DNA from: JAVMKJ01 sp031732875
GTDB taxonomy: Bacteria > Pseudomonadota > Gammaproteobacteria > Competibacterales > Competibacteraceae
Length of the DNA: 51,681 nt
Direction of reading: 5' to 3'
Assembly: GCA_031732875.1 (NCBI GenBank)
Contig: JAVMKL010000015.1
Location: forward strand, 1-51,681
How positions within the stretch are numbered: the stretch's first letter is position 1; each line of letters begins with the position of its first letter. Below, in pieces: positions 29,417-37,415 of this stretch. The notes under the pieces are model-generated. The model was given only the letters and a program-made list of their open reading frames with translations, ran no database searches and was not told the DNA's origin. The position numbers were made by a program, and so were the translations under genes.

Positions 29417-29716
29417 ATGATCGACCCAAAATCCTTTGATGACCTGGCCAAGCGTTTCGCCGAGGCGTTGCCGCCCAGCTTCAAGCAGTTCCAGACAGAG
29501 ATGGAAAAAAACTTCCACGCCGCCCTGCAGGCGACCTTCGCCAAGCTGGAACTGGTGACGCGCGAGGAATTCGACGTGCAGCAGGGCGTGCTGGCCCGTA
29601 CCCGCATCAAGCTGGAGGAACTGGAAAAACATGTCGCCGAACTGGAGGCGAAAATCACCGGTGGCAAGCGGCGCAAGAGCACGGAGAAACCCGCCGAGCA
29701 GGAAGACGGCGAATAG
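29417..29716 (+). CDS. ubiK: Ubiquinone biosynthesis accessory factor UbiK (BMFP/YqiC)
   Basis: 99 residues from ATG 29417, preceded by GGAG at eight bases; an ATG six bases earlier has the site too close. It opens MIDPKSFDDLAKRFAEALPP, the family start, contains LVTREEFDVQQGVLARTR, and ends in a coiled coil (LEELEKHVAELEAKI) plus a basic/acidic tail. UbiK trimers bind membranes and assist the Ubi complex under aerobic conditions. Its position between glnK/amtB and comM is seen in pseudomonads too. Confidence 0.9.
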   Translation: MIDPKSFDDLAKRFAEALPPSFKQFQTEMEKNFHAALQATFAKLELVTREEFDVQQGVLARTRIKLEELEKHVAELEAKITGGKRRKSTEKPAEQEDGE

Positions 29717-29984
29717 GGCGGCAGCGGAAATCTCTGACCGGCGCGCCATCTTACGAGACCGGATGGATACGCTGATGGGTGTTGCAATCACTCAACCCTC
29801 TCTCCCGCCGCGCCCTTCCCCACAACCAGGAGAGGAGAACAAACGAATACCTCCATGTGAGGGGGTCGGCCAATGGATCTGGGGGTCAAGGACGCACCAA
29901 ACAGGTGCAAACCGTTCCTGCAAGCGCGCATCGCGGTCGGGCGGTCGCACCCTCTGCACCCGATAGCCGTTCCGTGGGACTTTC

Positions 29985-31496
29985 ATGTCGCTCGCCATCG
30001 TCTATACCCGGGCCCAGGTCGGTATCGATGCCCCGCTGGTCAGCGTGGAAGTACATCTGTCCGGCGGTTTGCCGGGACTGTTCATCGTCGGCCTGCCGGA
30101 AGCGGCGGTGAAGGAAAGCAAGGACCGGGTGCGCGGCGCGATCCTGAACAGCCAATTCGAATTTCCGGCCCGCCGCATCACCATCAACCTGGCGCCGGCC
30201 GACCTGCCCAAGGAAGGTGGCCGCTTCGACCTGCCGATCGCGCTGGGCATCCTGGCCGCTTCGGGGCAGATCAAGCGCGAACGACTGGGCCAGTACGAGT
30301 TTCTCGGCGAACTCGCCCTGGGCGGCGAGCTGCGCGGCATCCGCGGGGCATTGCCGGCCGCCCTCGCCTGCCGCGACGCCCGGCGCGCGCTGCTGGTACC
30401 GGGCGACAACGCCGACGAAGCGCTGCTGGTGGATGGGGTCACCGTGCTGGGTGCGGCGCATTTGCTGGAAGTCTGCCGGCAGTTGGCGACCGGAGCCGCC
30501 TTGCAACCCCCCACCGTCCGGCCGCGCCCGTCGCCGGAATCCATCCTGGAGCGGGATCTGAGCGATGTACGCGGCCAGCACCACGCCAAGCGCGCGCTGG
30601 AAATCGCCGCCGCCGGCGGTCACAACCTGCTGCTGATCGGTCCCCCCGGCACCGGCAAGACCATGCTCGCCAGCCGGCTACCGGGCATCATGCCGCCGCT
30701 GAGCGAAGTGGAGGCGTTGGAAACCGCCGCCATTGCCTCGATCAGCGCGCAGGGGCTGGACCTGAAGCAGTGGGGTATCCGGCCGTTCCGAGCCCCGCAC
30801 CACACCGCCTCGGCGGTGGCGCTGGTGGGCGGCGGCGGGCAACCCCGACCCGGCGAGATCTCGCTGGCCCATCACGGCGTGCTGTTTCTGGACGAGTTGC
30901 CGGAATACGACCGGCACGTGCTGGACGTGCTGCGCGAGCCGCTGGAATCGGGGCGGATCACCATTTCCCGCGCCGCTCGCCAGGCCGACTTTCCGGCGCG
31001 GTTCCAGTTGGTGGCCGCGATGAATCCCTGCCCCTGCGGCTATCTGGGCGACGCCGAGCGGCGTTGCGGCTGCGGGCCGGAGCAGGTGCGCCGCTACCGG
31101 GCGCGGATATCGGGACCACTGGTCGACCGGATCGACCTGCATATCGAAGTGCCGCGGCTGGCCCATCGGTTATTGCGCGGCGATGCCCCGGAGGAAAGCA
31201 GCGCGGCGGTGCGCGCCCGGGTCTGCGCCGCGCGCGACCGGCAACTGCGGCGGGCCGGCAAGGCCAACAGTGCGCTCGGCACCCGCGAGATCGAGCGTCA
31301 TTGCGCTCTGAACGACGCCGACCACCGGTTGCTGGAACAGGCGCTGGAACGGCTGGGACTGTCTCCGCGCGCCTATCACCGCATTCTGAAGGTGGCCCGG
31401 ACGATCGCCGACCTGACCGGCAGCGACGGCATCCGGACGCCGCATCTCACCGAGGCCATCAGCTATCGCGTGCTGGACCGGGCGCGGGCGCGCTAG
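29985..31496 (+). CDS. comM: ComM-like AAA+ ATPase (YifB, Mg-chelatase family)
   Basis: 503 residues. In transforming bacteria ComM is a branch-migration helicase that promotes integration of incoming DNA. The N-terminal ChlI-type domain covers about 1-180 (GLPGLFIVGLPEAAVKESKDR as family start, in short: GLPGLFIVGLPEAAVK). Walker A is GPPGTGKT at 219-226, Walker B LFLDELPE, and the four-cysteine stretch NPCPCGYLGDAERRCGCG is present. The C-terminal Mg_chelatase_C domain has SPRAYHRILKVARTIADL. The 268 bases before it hold no gene. Confidence 0.94.
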   Translation: MSLAIVYTRAQVGIDAPLVSVEVHLSGGLPGLFIVGLPEAAVKESKDRVRGAILNSQFEFPARRITINLAPADLPKEGGRFDLPIALGILAASGQIKRERLGQYEFLGELALGGELRGIRGALPAALACRDARRALLVPGDNADEALLVDGVTVLGAAHLLEVCRQLATGAALQPPTVRPRPSPESILERDLSDVRGQHHAKRALEIAAAGGHNLLLIGPPGTGKTMLASRLPGIMPPLSEVEALETAAIASISAQGLDLKQWGIRPFRAPHHTASAVALVGGGGQPRPGEISLAHHGVLFLDELPEYDRHVLDVLREPLESGRITISRAARQADFPARFQLVAAMNPCPCGYLGDAERRCGCGPEQVRRYRARISGPLVDRIDLHIEVPRLAHRLLRGDAPEESSAAVRARVCAARDRQLRRAGKANSALGTREIERHCALNDADHRLLEQALERLGLSPRAYHRILKVARTIADLTGSDGIRTPHLTEAISYRVLDRARAR

Positions 31497-31541
31497 GAAA
31501 ATCCAGCATCCCGATTCGTCAGCATCGCGAGTGAAAGCATC

Positions 31542-32024
31542 ATGCACCGTTCCAACCGTATTCCCATCTTCGTCCGATCGAAACCGCGCCGCCTCGCGCT
31601 ACTGGGGGCACTGCTTCTGCTGTGGACCGCGCCGATCTCCACGCGAGCGCAAATCTCCGACGCCAAGGTGGAGGCCTTGGTGGAAGCATTGCGCGTATCG
31701 GCTCCGAAATCCGGCCCCGACGCCGGCCTCTACAGCGACTGGCGGATCATGCCGGACAACATCGTCCGCTGGTCCAAGCGCTGCCTCAACCAGGATGTGA
31801 CGCCTGAACAGTTCGCCGCCGACCAGGCACTGGCCCGGCAGGTGCTGGTCTGCGTGATGGGGAAAGTGCTGCGCGAAGAGTTGGCCGCCAGCGATAACAA
31901 CGAAATCGTGGCCGTGCAACGCGCCGCCGCCTGGTGGATGGTCGGCGATCCCAACCAGTATCGCAGCGGCTCCACCAGCGGCTATACCCTGCGGGTGCTT
32001 GAGGCGTACCTAAGATTTTTCTGA
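31542..32024 (+). CDS. Exported protein of unknown function
   Basis: 160 residues with an N-terminal signal peptide (basic residues to R17, hydrophobic LALLGALLLLW, likely cleavage after TRA at residue 36). The mature part is about 124 residues, with two cysteines (KRCLNQ and VCVMGK) that could form a disulfide in the periplasm, and tryptophan-rich spots (AAAWWMVG). No family was recognised. It follows comM by 45 bp on the same strand; ATG 31542 has only a weak GAGTG-type upstream region. Confidence 0.7.
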   Translation: MHRSNRIPIFVRSKPRRLALLGALLLLWTAPISTRAQISDAKVEALVEALRVSAPKSGPDAGLYSDWRIMPDNIVRWSKRCLNQDVTPEQFAADQALARQVLVCVMGKVLREELAASDNNEIVAVQRAAAWWMVGDPNQYRSGSTSGYTLRVLEAYLRFF

Positions 32025-32075
32025 GGGTCGCGAATCGCGAATCAAGCTCCCTATCTCCCCATTTTCCTTTTCGGC

Positions 32076-32822
32076 TCAACGGGCATGGCGGCTGATGCTG
32101 CGTGGGAAGAAAGTCCGCCGGTCGTAATCCCGAAAACGGTAGAGCCGTGCCGGTCGGCCCGAGCCGTCGCGCAGCTTGCCGGAAATCTCCTCCAGCATGT
32201 CGGCTTGGGCGACTCGGCGGCGGAAGGAACTTTTGTCCAGCGGTTGCTGCAGAATGATCTCGTAAGTCCGCTGCAACTCTGGCAGGGTGAACTCCTCCGG
32301 CAGCAGGTGCACGGCAATGTGGGTGTACTCCAGCTTGGAGCGCAGCCGTTCGACCGCGTCGGTCAGAATGCGGGCATGATCGAAGGCCAGATCGAAACTC
32401 ACTCCATCGCCCCGCACCGGCACCCAGCGCACCGCCTCCTGATTGCCACCGAGCCGCACCGAGTCCGAGGCCATCAGCGCGAAGTAGATGCTGGTCGCGG
32501 TCCAACCCCGCGGGTCGCGATCGCGGGAACCGTAGGTCTTCAATTGCTCCAGATAGGGGGCGTGCACGCCGGTCTTCTCGACCAGCTTGCGCACCGCGCA
32601 GGCGTCGATGGAATCGTCGAGTCGCAGATCCAAAAAACCGCCCGGCAGCGCCCACCACCCCTTGCGGGGATGCTCGGCCCGCTTGACCAGCAGAACCTGC
32701 AATCGCTCGTCCCGGATGGTGAAAATCACCAAATCCACGGTGAAGGATGGCTTGTCGTACGGAGAAGGGTCGTAATGGCGCAGAAATTCCGCTTCGCCGG
32801 AATCGATCGTGGGTGTGTTCAT
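32076..32822 (-). CDS. nrtR: NrtR-like Nudix-related transcriptional regulator
   Basis: 248 residues. An N-terminal Nudix domain (about 25-160, with KGWWALPGGFLDL) is joined to a C-terminal winged helix (about 170-232, with FTLPELQRTYEIIL and KSSFRRRV), the NrtR layout. NrtR proteins repress NAD synthesis/salvage genes and release DNA on binding ADP-ribose. The Nudix box is degenerate: the usual RExxEE core reads RKLVEK (78-83), with lysine at two acidic positions, so hydrolysis is unlikely and a sensor role is favoured. It is last in a minus-strand set with the phosphatase (4-bp gap) and the nicotinamidase. Confidence 0.85.
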   Translation of the reverse strand: MNTPTIDSGEAEFLRHYDPSPYDKPSFTVDLVIFTIRDERLQVLLVKRAEHPRKGWWALPGGFLDLRLDDSIDACAVRKLVEKTGVHAPYLEQLKTYGSRDRDPRGWTATSIYFALMASDSVRLGGNQEAVRWVPVRGDGVSFDLAFDHARILTDAVERLRSKLEYTHIAVHLLPEEFTLPELQRTYEIILQQPLDKSSFRRRVAQADMLEEISGKLRDGSGRPARLYRFRDYDRRTFFPRSISRHAR

Positions 32823-32826
32823 GATC

Positions 32827-33654
32827 TCAATCCTTTCCGACGAAGGCCCCCAAGCCGATGTCATCGACATTGAACACCCGTTGCCTGCCGTAATCAGCCA
32901 ACACCTGACGCAGCTGGCGCCCGACGAAATCGTCACGGAGGTCGGAAAAATCCAGCAGGTCCCGCGCCACGGGCAAAACATCCAGCCGTTCGCGGGTTTC
33001 GGCGTTCACGAAAGAACTCAGACCATCCGTGGCCACAGCCACCACCGGCAGGACGGCCAGGCGGAAGCCGAACACGGTGGGGGAATCGAAGGGTTCGAGT
33101 CGGGTCGTGACCCCGGTTTCGTTCAGATAACGAACGGTCCGAGCCACCGCCGGATCGCCGATGACCTCCCGATACAGGGCGCATCGCTCGGAATCCAGCA
33201 GATAGGACAGGTAATAGGGGGCATTCTCGGCGTATTCGACCTGAATTGTCGCCACTTCGCCATCGGCGCGGCGGACGGCGATGCAGCCGTCCCCGTAGAG
33301 ATGAACGAACACCGTTTCCCCCTCGCACCAAGCAACCAGCAGGGTGGCGTCGAGCACGGTCGGGTCCATGCCCAGATCCCGTGCCTGCCGGGCCGCCCGG
33401 CGCGCGATCCGCCGTCCCAACCGCCAATGCCGGGCGTTTCGCTCCGTCTCATCCGAAGCCGCAAGCGCGAACCCGGGCAACAGGCGGCGGGCGTTCAGCG
33501 CCAGCAAGCGTGCCCCCACATCGCTATCCGGGGTGGCGGAACAGCCGTCGGCCAGAATCACGTAGGGAAATGGCTCCCCTCCCTGACAGACATAGTCCTG
33601 ACAGAGCAGATGCAGCTTGCCGATGGTGTAGTGCGAGTCCAGAGCGATCTTCAT
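32827..33654 (-). CDS. PP2C-type protein phosphatase-like protein
   Basis: 275 residues with the PPM/PP2C motif series: QD at D20, LADG at D36, LDATLLVAW, YGDGCIAV, ATDG at D210 and VDDIG at D264-D265. All metal-binding aspartates expected of an active Mn/Mg serine/threonine phosphatase are present, although the first motif is the variant CQDYV rather than RxxNED. No membrane segment is present, so it should be cytoplasmic. It is placed 4 bp upstream of nrtR and 88 bp after the nicotinamidase gene. No kinase gene is in the window. Confidence 0.78.
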   Translation of the reverse strand: MKIALDSHYTIGKLHLLCQDYVCQGGEPFPYVILADGCSATPDSDVGARLLALNARRLLPGFALAASDETERNARHWRLGRRIARRAARQARDLGMDPTVLDATLLVAWCEGETVFVHLYGDGCIAVRRADGEVATIQVEYAENAPYYLSYLLDSERCALYREVIGDPAVARTVRYLNETGVTTRLEPFDSPTVFGFRLAVLPVVAVATDGLSSFVNAETRERLDVLPVARDLLDFSDLRDDFVGRQLRQVLADYGRQRVFNVDDIGLGAFVGKD

Positions 33655-33742
33655 GAGGAGATCCGTGGGCTTTTATTTGGGCGCCCGCGCCGGGTCGCGA
33701 TGGGAGGACCAATGCTACCAGTTTAATCCCCCCGAGACGCAA

Positions 33743-34540
33743 TCAGCCCAGAAACTCCGCCGCCCGGGCGGTTTTCATACCCCGCCGCCCCATGTCGGTC
33801 AGAAACTGGCGGGCCAGTTCCTCGAAGCCGGGTACTGGCGAACTGGTATCTTCGATCAGCACCAGCTTGCGGACGCTCTCTCGACCGAAGTAGTCGGCGA
33901 TGTCCCGGACCGTGTTGGCCACGCAGTGCGAGAGCGCCTGCCCCGACAGCGCCACCACGTCGGCCCGTTCCAGCGTCTCGATCAGGCGAACGTTGAGCTG
34001 CGTGCCCGGATCGGCCGGATCGGGCACGTCGGCCTGCACCGCCGAATAATGTTCGGTCCATGGATTGTGACCCTTGGCGACGTAATCCACCCGGGCGAAT
34101 CCCTGCTCCTCCCAACGCCGCAATGCCTCGGCCACCACGGGAATCACGCCGTGGCCCCAGGTACCGATCAGACAGTGCGGCGGCCAGACGGTCAAGGTGT
34201 AGCGACCGCCGTCGCGCAGCGCCCGCACGTAATCCAGCGCCCGCTGTCGGTATTCCGGTCTGAAGGGACGCCAGACTCCGTTCTCCACATCGGCGACGGT
34301 AATCTGGGTAAAGGGTGCTGGCCGCTGGCCCCTGACGTCCAGCCAGAACACCGGATGAGCGATGTCCATCAACTGGTGCGTGTCGAGCGTGACGTGAATC
34401 TCGGCGATTCGGTCGCCGAGCCGGTCCAACAACTGGGCCAACCGCTCTGCATCCGCGCTGGCACCCGGCACCGGCAGGGCCGCGCCCGGTGTGTCGCTGA
34501 AATCGTTCTGCGGATCGATAATCAGAAATTCGAGACGCAT
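33743..34540 (-). CDS. pncA: Nicotinamidase-like cysteine hydrolase
   Basis: 265 residues from ATG 34540, preceded by GAGGAG. Nicotinamidases deaminate nicotinamide to nicotinate for NAD salvage. The catalytic triad is D9 (FLIIDPQNDF), K156 (DYVAKGHNP) and C206 (ALSHCVANT). Metal-ligand candidates D53, H55 (LDTHQL) and H122 (WPPHCLIGT) favour a true nicotinamidase over a general isochorismatase. It is longer than the usual 200-220 residues. It is first in the set pncA-PP2C-nrtR and divergent from the sirtuin gene, whose reaction releases nicotinamide. Confidence 0.82.
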   Translation of the reverse strand: MRLEFLIIDPQNDFSDTPGAALPVPGASADAERLAQLLDRLGDRIAEIHVTLDTHQLMDIAHPVFWLDVRGQRPAPFTQITVADVENGVWRPFRPEYRQRALDYVRALRDGGRYTLTVWPPHCLIGTWGHGVIPVVAEALRRWEEQGFARVDYVAKGHNPWTEHYSAVQADVPDPADPGTQLNVRLIETLERADVVALSGQALSHCVANTVRDIADYFGRESVRKLVLIEDTSSPVPGFEELARQFLTDMGRRGMKTARAAEFLG

Positions 34541-34570
34541 GGCGGGCACTCCTCGGTTTCTTGGGTGGCA

Positions 34571-34584
34571 ATGCAATACTGCAT
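34571..34584. promoter_or_regulatory. Candidate operator dyad upstream of pncA
   Basis: ATGCA-ATAC-TGCAT forms a perfect 5-bp dyad 30 bases upstream of the pncA start. Further up, TTAGTTG occurs twice in direct orientation at 34626-34632 and 34656-34662, exactly 30 bp apart, in an AT-rich segment. Either could bind NrtR or another regulator of the divergent pncA/sirtuin pair. There is no direct evidence; NrtR operators vary between lineages. Confidence 0.3.
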
Positions 34585-34778
34585 GGCTCGCATCGTATGG
34601 CTATTTCGACCCTCCCGCCAACCATTTAGTTGTCTTACTCCACTATTATGGCCAATTAGTTGCAAAACAAAACTTCTAAGCGTGATTTTTTTGGGATTTC
34701 CAGCCTCGCCGTGAGGGTCACCCGGTGACATGATATGCTGAATTACAGGGACATTTCATCCGGAGTTCTTACGCCGCC

Positions 34779-35531
34779 ATGAGCGAACCTTCCATTCCCG
34801 CCAAACTGATCGCCCGCCTGCGGTCGGCCCGCCGGGTCGCGGTGCTGACCGGCGCCGGCATCTCCGCCGAAAGTGGGGTACCGACCTTTCGCGAAGCCCA
34901 GACCGGGCTGTGGGCGCGCTACAATCCAGAGGAATTGGCCACGCCCGAAGCATTCCGGCACAATCCACGACTGGTCTGGGAATGGTACGCCTGGCGACGA
35001 GAACGGGTACGCCAAGCCGAACCCAACCTTGGCCACTTGGCTCTGGTCGAAATGGAGGTTCGGATCGCCGACTTCACCCTGATCACCCAAAACGTGGATG
35101 GGCTGCACCGGCGTGCCGGCAACCATCGGATTCTGGAACTGCACGGCAACCTGTTCCGCGCCAAGTGCTGCAACGAGGATCAGCCGGTGGAAAGCGGGTC
35201 CGACGGTGACGAAATACCGCCGCGCTGTCCCCGTTGCGGCGGGCTGCTGCGACCGGACGTAGTCTGGTTCGGGGAAATGTTGCCGGCGGGCGCGCTGCGG
35301 GCGGCGGAGCACGCCGCCGCAACCGCGGAAATCTTTTTCAGCATCGGCACCTCGGCCTTGGTCTACCCCGCCGCCGACCTGCCTTTCGCCGCGCTCGCCG
35401 CCGGAGCGACCGTAGTGGAAATCAATCCCCAACCGACCCCGCTCAGCTCTCGGGTGACGTTCAGCCTCAACGGACCCGCCGGCTCGATTCTGCCGGCCTT
35501 GGTCGCCCAAACCTGGGGCAGGGTCACCTGA
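34779..35531 (+). CDS. cobB: CobB-type NAD-dependent protein deacylase (sirtuin)
   Basis: 250 residues. Sirtuins remove acyl groups from lysine using NAD and release nicotinamide. Motifs: TGAGISAESGVPTFR (24-38), TQNVDGLHRRAG (103-114), catalytic H122 in ELHGN, and a zinc region with C130, C150 and C153. Y70 and R73 (WYAWRRE) match the Tyr-x-x-Arg pocket of class III enzymes, which prefer succinyl or malonyl lysine. It diverges from pncA across 238 bp, so its product nicotinamide feeds the neighbour enzyme. Confidence 0.93.
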   Translation: MSEPSIPAKLIARLRSARRVAVLTGAGISAESGVPTFREAQTGLWARYNPEELATPEAFRHNPRLVWEWYAWRRERVRQAEPNLGHLALVEMEVRIADFTLITQNVDGLHRRAGNHRILELHGNLFRAKCCNEDQPVESGSDGDEIPPRCPRCGGLLRPDVVWFGEMLPAGALRAAEHAAATAEIFFSIGTSALVYPAADLPFAALAAGATVVEINPQPTPLSSRVTFSLNGPAGSILPALVAQTWGRVT

Positions 35532-35580
35532 AGCGATCGTCCGGATATCGTCCGACCGGTCCTGGGGAACATTCCAAGCC

Positions 35581-36339
35581 ATGCAGATCTTCCCTTCCCG
35601 GCCAGCGCGACTGGCGCTGGCCAAAGACGCCACCCTCGCCTACCACCGCAGTCCGGGCTCCCTGCCGGGGGTGGTGTTCCTGGGTGGTTTCACCTCCGAC
35701 ATGACGGGGATCAAGGCCACTACATTGGAACGCTGGTGCCGGGAGCGCGGTCGCGCCTTCGTCCGTTTCGACTATTCCGGCCACGGCGCTTCCAGCGGCA
35801 AGTTCGCCGACGGCACCATCGGCCGCTGGGCAGAGGAAGCACTGGCCGTGTTGGACCGACTCACCGAGGGTCCGCAGATCCTGGTGGGGTCGTCGATGGG
35901 CGCCTGGCTGATGCTGCTGGCGACGCTGGCCCGGCCGGAACGGATCGCCGCTCTGCTCGGTCTGGCCTGCGCGGTGGATTTCACGGAGTATCTGCTGTGG
36001 GAACGGCTGGACCCGCGGATGCGGGATCGATTGCGGCGCGAGCGAGTCATCACCCTGCCCTCGCCCTACGGCGAACCCTACGTCATCACCATGAACCTGA
36101 TCGAGGAGGCAGCTCAGCACCGGCTGCTGGATCGGCCGGAACTGCCAATTCGTTGCCCGGTGCGACTGATTCACGGCACGGCCGACGCCGACGTGCCGTG
36201 GAGAGTCAGCCTGCGGATCATGGAGAAGCTGGCCAGTCCCGACACCCGGCTGATCCTGGTCAAGGACGGGGAGCACACCCTGTCGCGGGAACAGGATCTG
36301 CGACTGTTGACGCGCACCTTGGACGAACTGCTGGTGTGA
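35581..36339 (+). CDS. Alpha/beta hydrolase, ABHD10-like
   Basis: 252 residues of the alpha/beta hydrolase fold. The oxyanion region is FLGGFTSDM, the nucleophile is S105 in GSSMGA, the acid is probably in HGTADADVPW, and the histidine is in DGEHTLS. The arrangement without a large lid resembles ABHD10-type thioesterases/esterases. It follows the sirtuin gene by 49 bp on the same strand and may be cotranscribed; a role in removing acyl groups would suit that context but is inference. The substrate is unknown. Confidence 0.8.
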   Translation: MQIFPSRPARLALAKDATLAYHRSPGSLPGVVFLGGFTSDMTGIKATTLERWCRERGRAFVRFDYSGHGASSGKFADGTIGRWAEEALAVLDRLTEGPQILVGSSMGAWLMLLATLARPERIAALLGLACAVDFTEYLLWERLDPRMRDRLRRERVITLPSPYGEPYVITMNLIEEAAQHRLLDRPELPIRCPVRLIHGTADADVPWRVSLRIMEKLASPDTRLILVKDGEHTLSREQDLRLLTRTLDELLV

Positions 36340-36397
36340 GAACGGGAACTTTGCGGCCTTAAGCGCCGGTTTCGAACCACCCCGGCGCTACGCGCCA

Positions 36398-36419
36398 CCC
36401 CTCCTTTGCCAAGGAGGGG
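36398..36419. terminator. Bidirectional hairpin between convergent genes
   Basis: CCCCTCCTT (36398-36406) and AAGGAGGGG (36411-36419) form a perfect 9-bp stem with a TGCC loop. It lies between the hydrolase gene and the convergent bioC. AATTTCC follows on the plus strand, a short T-tract. It is probably a shared terminator; the same arm sequence also resembles a dispersed intergenic palindrome. Confidence 0.55.
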
Positions 36420-36453
36420 AATTTCCGCAACCCATATGGCAACGCTATATATC

Positions 36454-36474
36454 GCCTCACGCCTCACGCCTCAC
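36454..36474. repeat. Three tandem copies of GCCTCAC
   Basis: The heptamer GCCTCAC is repeated three times without interruption (36454-36460, 36461-36467, 36468-36474), ten bases beyond the 3' end of bioC. Copy number at such a site is likely to vary between strains. No function is evident. Confidence 0.7.
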
Positions 36475-36484
36475 GCCCCGCGTC

Positions 36485-37369
36485 TCACTCCCGGCGACGC
36501 AGTTGCGACAGGGGAAAGACCGCCGGACCTTGCGCGCGGGGGTGGGACTGGCTCTGAAGCGGGCCCCAGGCATGGCCGTACACCACTTCGCAACTGACCG
36601 GCAGCAGACCGTCGGGGCGGCGGTACCGCTCGTAGGCATCCCGCATCGCCCGTAGCCGACCCTTGCCGGTCAGGCCGCGAGGGCGGCCGAGAGTGACGTT
36701 GCGGGCGCCCAAGGTGCCGAGGTCGCGCATCAGCCCGCCCACGTCAGGGTAGGTGAGGGTCAACCGCTCCACGTCCGTCACCGGTTCGGCCAAGCGCGCC
36801 CGCATCAGGGCATCGCCGATATCGTGCAGATCAAGGAAACCGTTGACGTGGTTGTAACTATCGGCGGTGGCCCAACTGCGCCGCAGTTCCACCAGCGTGT
36901 CGGGGCCGAGCGTGCTGAACAGCAACACGCCGCCCGGCTTGAGCACCCGGCGGAATTCGGCCAGCGCCCGGTCCAAATCCGGCGCCCATTGCAGGGCCAG
37001 ATTGGAAAAGATCAGGTCGCAACTGGCGCTGGCCAGCGGCAGGGCCTCGGGTTCGGCACACAAGCCATGCAGGGCCCGCAACCACGGGGCGCGCTTGCGG
37101 GCCCTGGCCACCAGGGCCGGAGCCAGATCCAGGCCGATCACCCGGGCCTTGCGATACTTTCGCATCAGCGCCGCCGTGATCAGGCCGGTGCCGCAACCGA
37201 CGTCGGCGATGACCGCCGGCGCGAGCTTCATGAAATCCAACCGCTCCAGCAACCGGCCGCCGACCTCGCGTTGCAGGAAGGCGGCTTCGTCGTAGCAGCC
37301 CGCCGCCCGCTCGAGGGAGCGCCGGAGCCCGTGCCGGTCCGGCCGCCACAGACTTTCGTCATCCGTCAT
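36485..37369 (-). CDS. bioC: Malonyl-ACP O-methyltransferase BioC
   Basis: 294 residues from ATG 37369; a TTG nine bases upstream is closer to the GGAGG site and may also be used. BioC methylates malonyl-ACP so that fatty-acid enzymes can build the pimeloyl moiety of biotin. The SAM motif is ADVGCGTG (55-62), then GLDLAPALV and FSNLALQWAPDLDRAL, the last typical of BioC. It begins 47 bp after bioH, whose product removes the methyl group at the end of the same route. The extended C-terminus (PRAQGPAVFPLSQLRRRE) is longer than in E. coli. Confidence 0.9.
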   Translation of the reverse strand: MTDDESLWRPDRHGLRRSLERAAGCYDEAAFLQREVGGRLLERLDFMKLAPAVIADVGCGTGLITAALMRKYRKARVIGLDLAPALVARARKRAPWLRALHGLCAEPEALPLASASCDLIFSNLALQWAPDLDRALAEFRRVLKPGGVLLFSTLGPDTLVELRRSWATADSYNHVNGFLDLHDIGDALMRARLAEPVTDVERLTLTYPDVGGLMRDLGTLGARNVTLGRPRGLTGKGRLRAMRDAYERYRRPDGLLPVSCEVVYGHAWGPLQSQSHPRAQGPAVFPLSQLRRRE

Positions 37370-37415
37370 ATCGGTCAAGTTGCCTCCACCAGAATCATTC
37401 TCATGACGACGCCTC

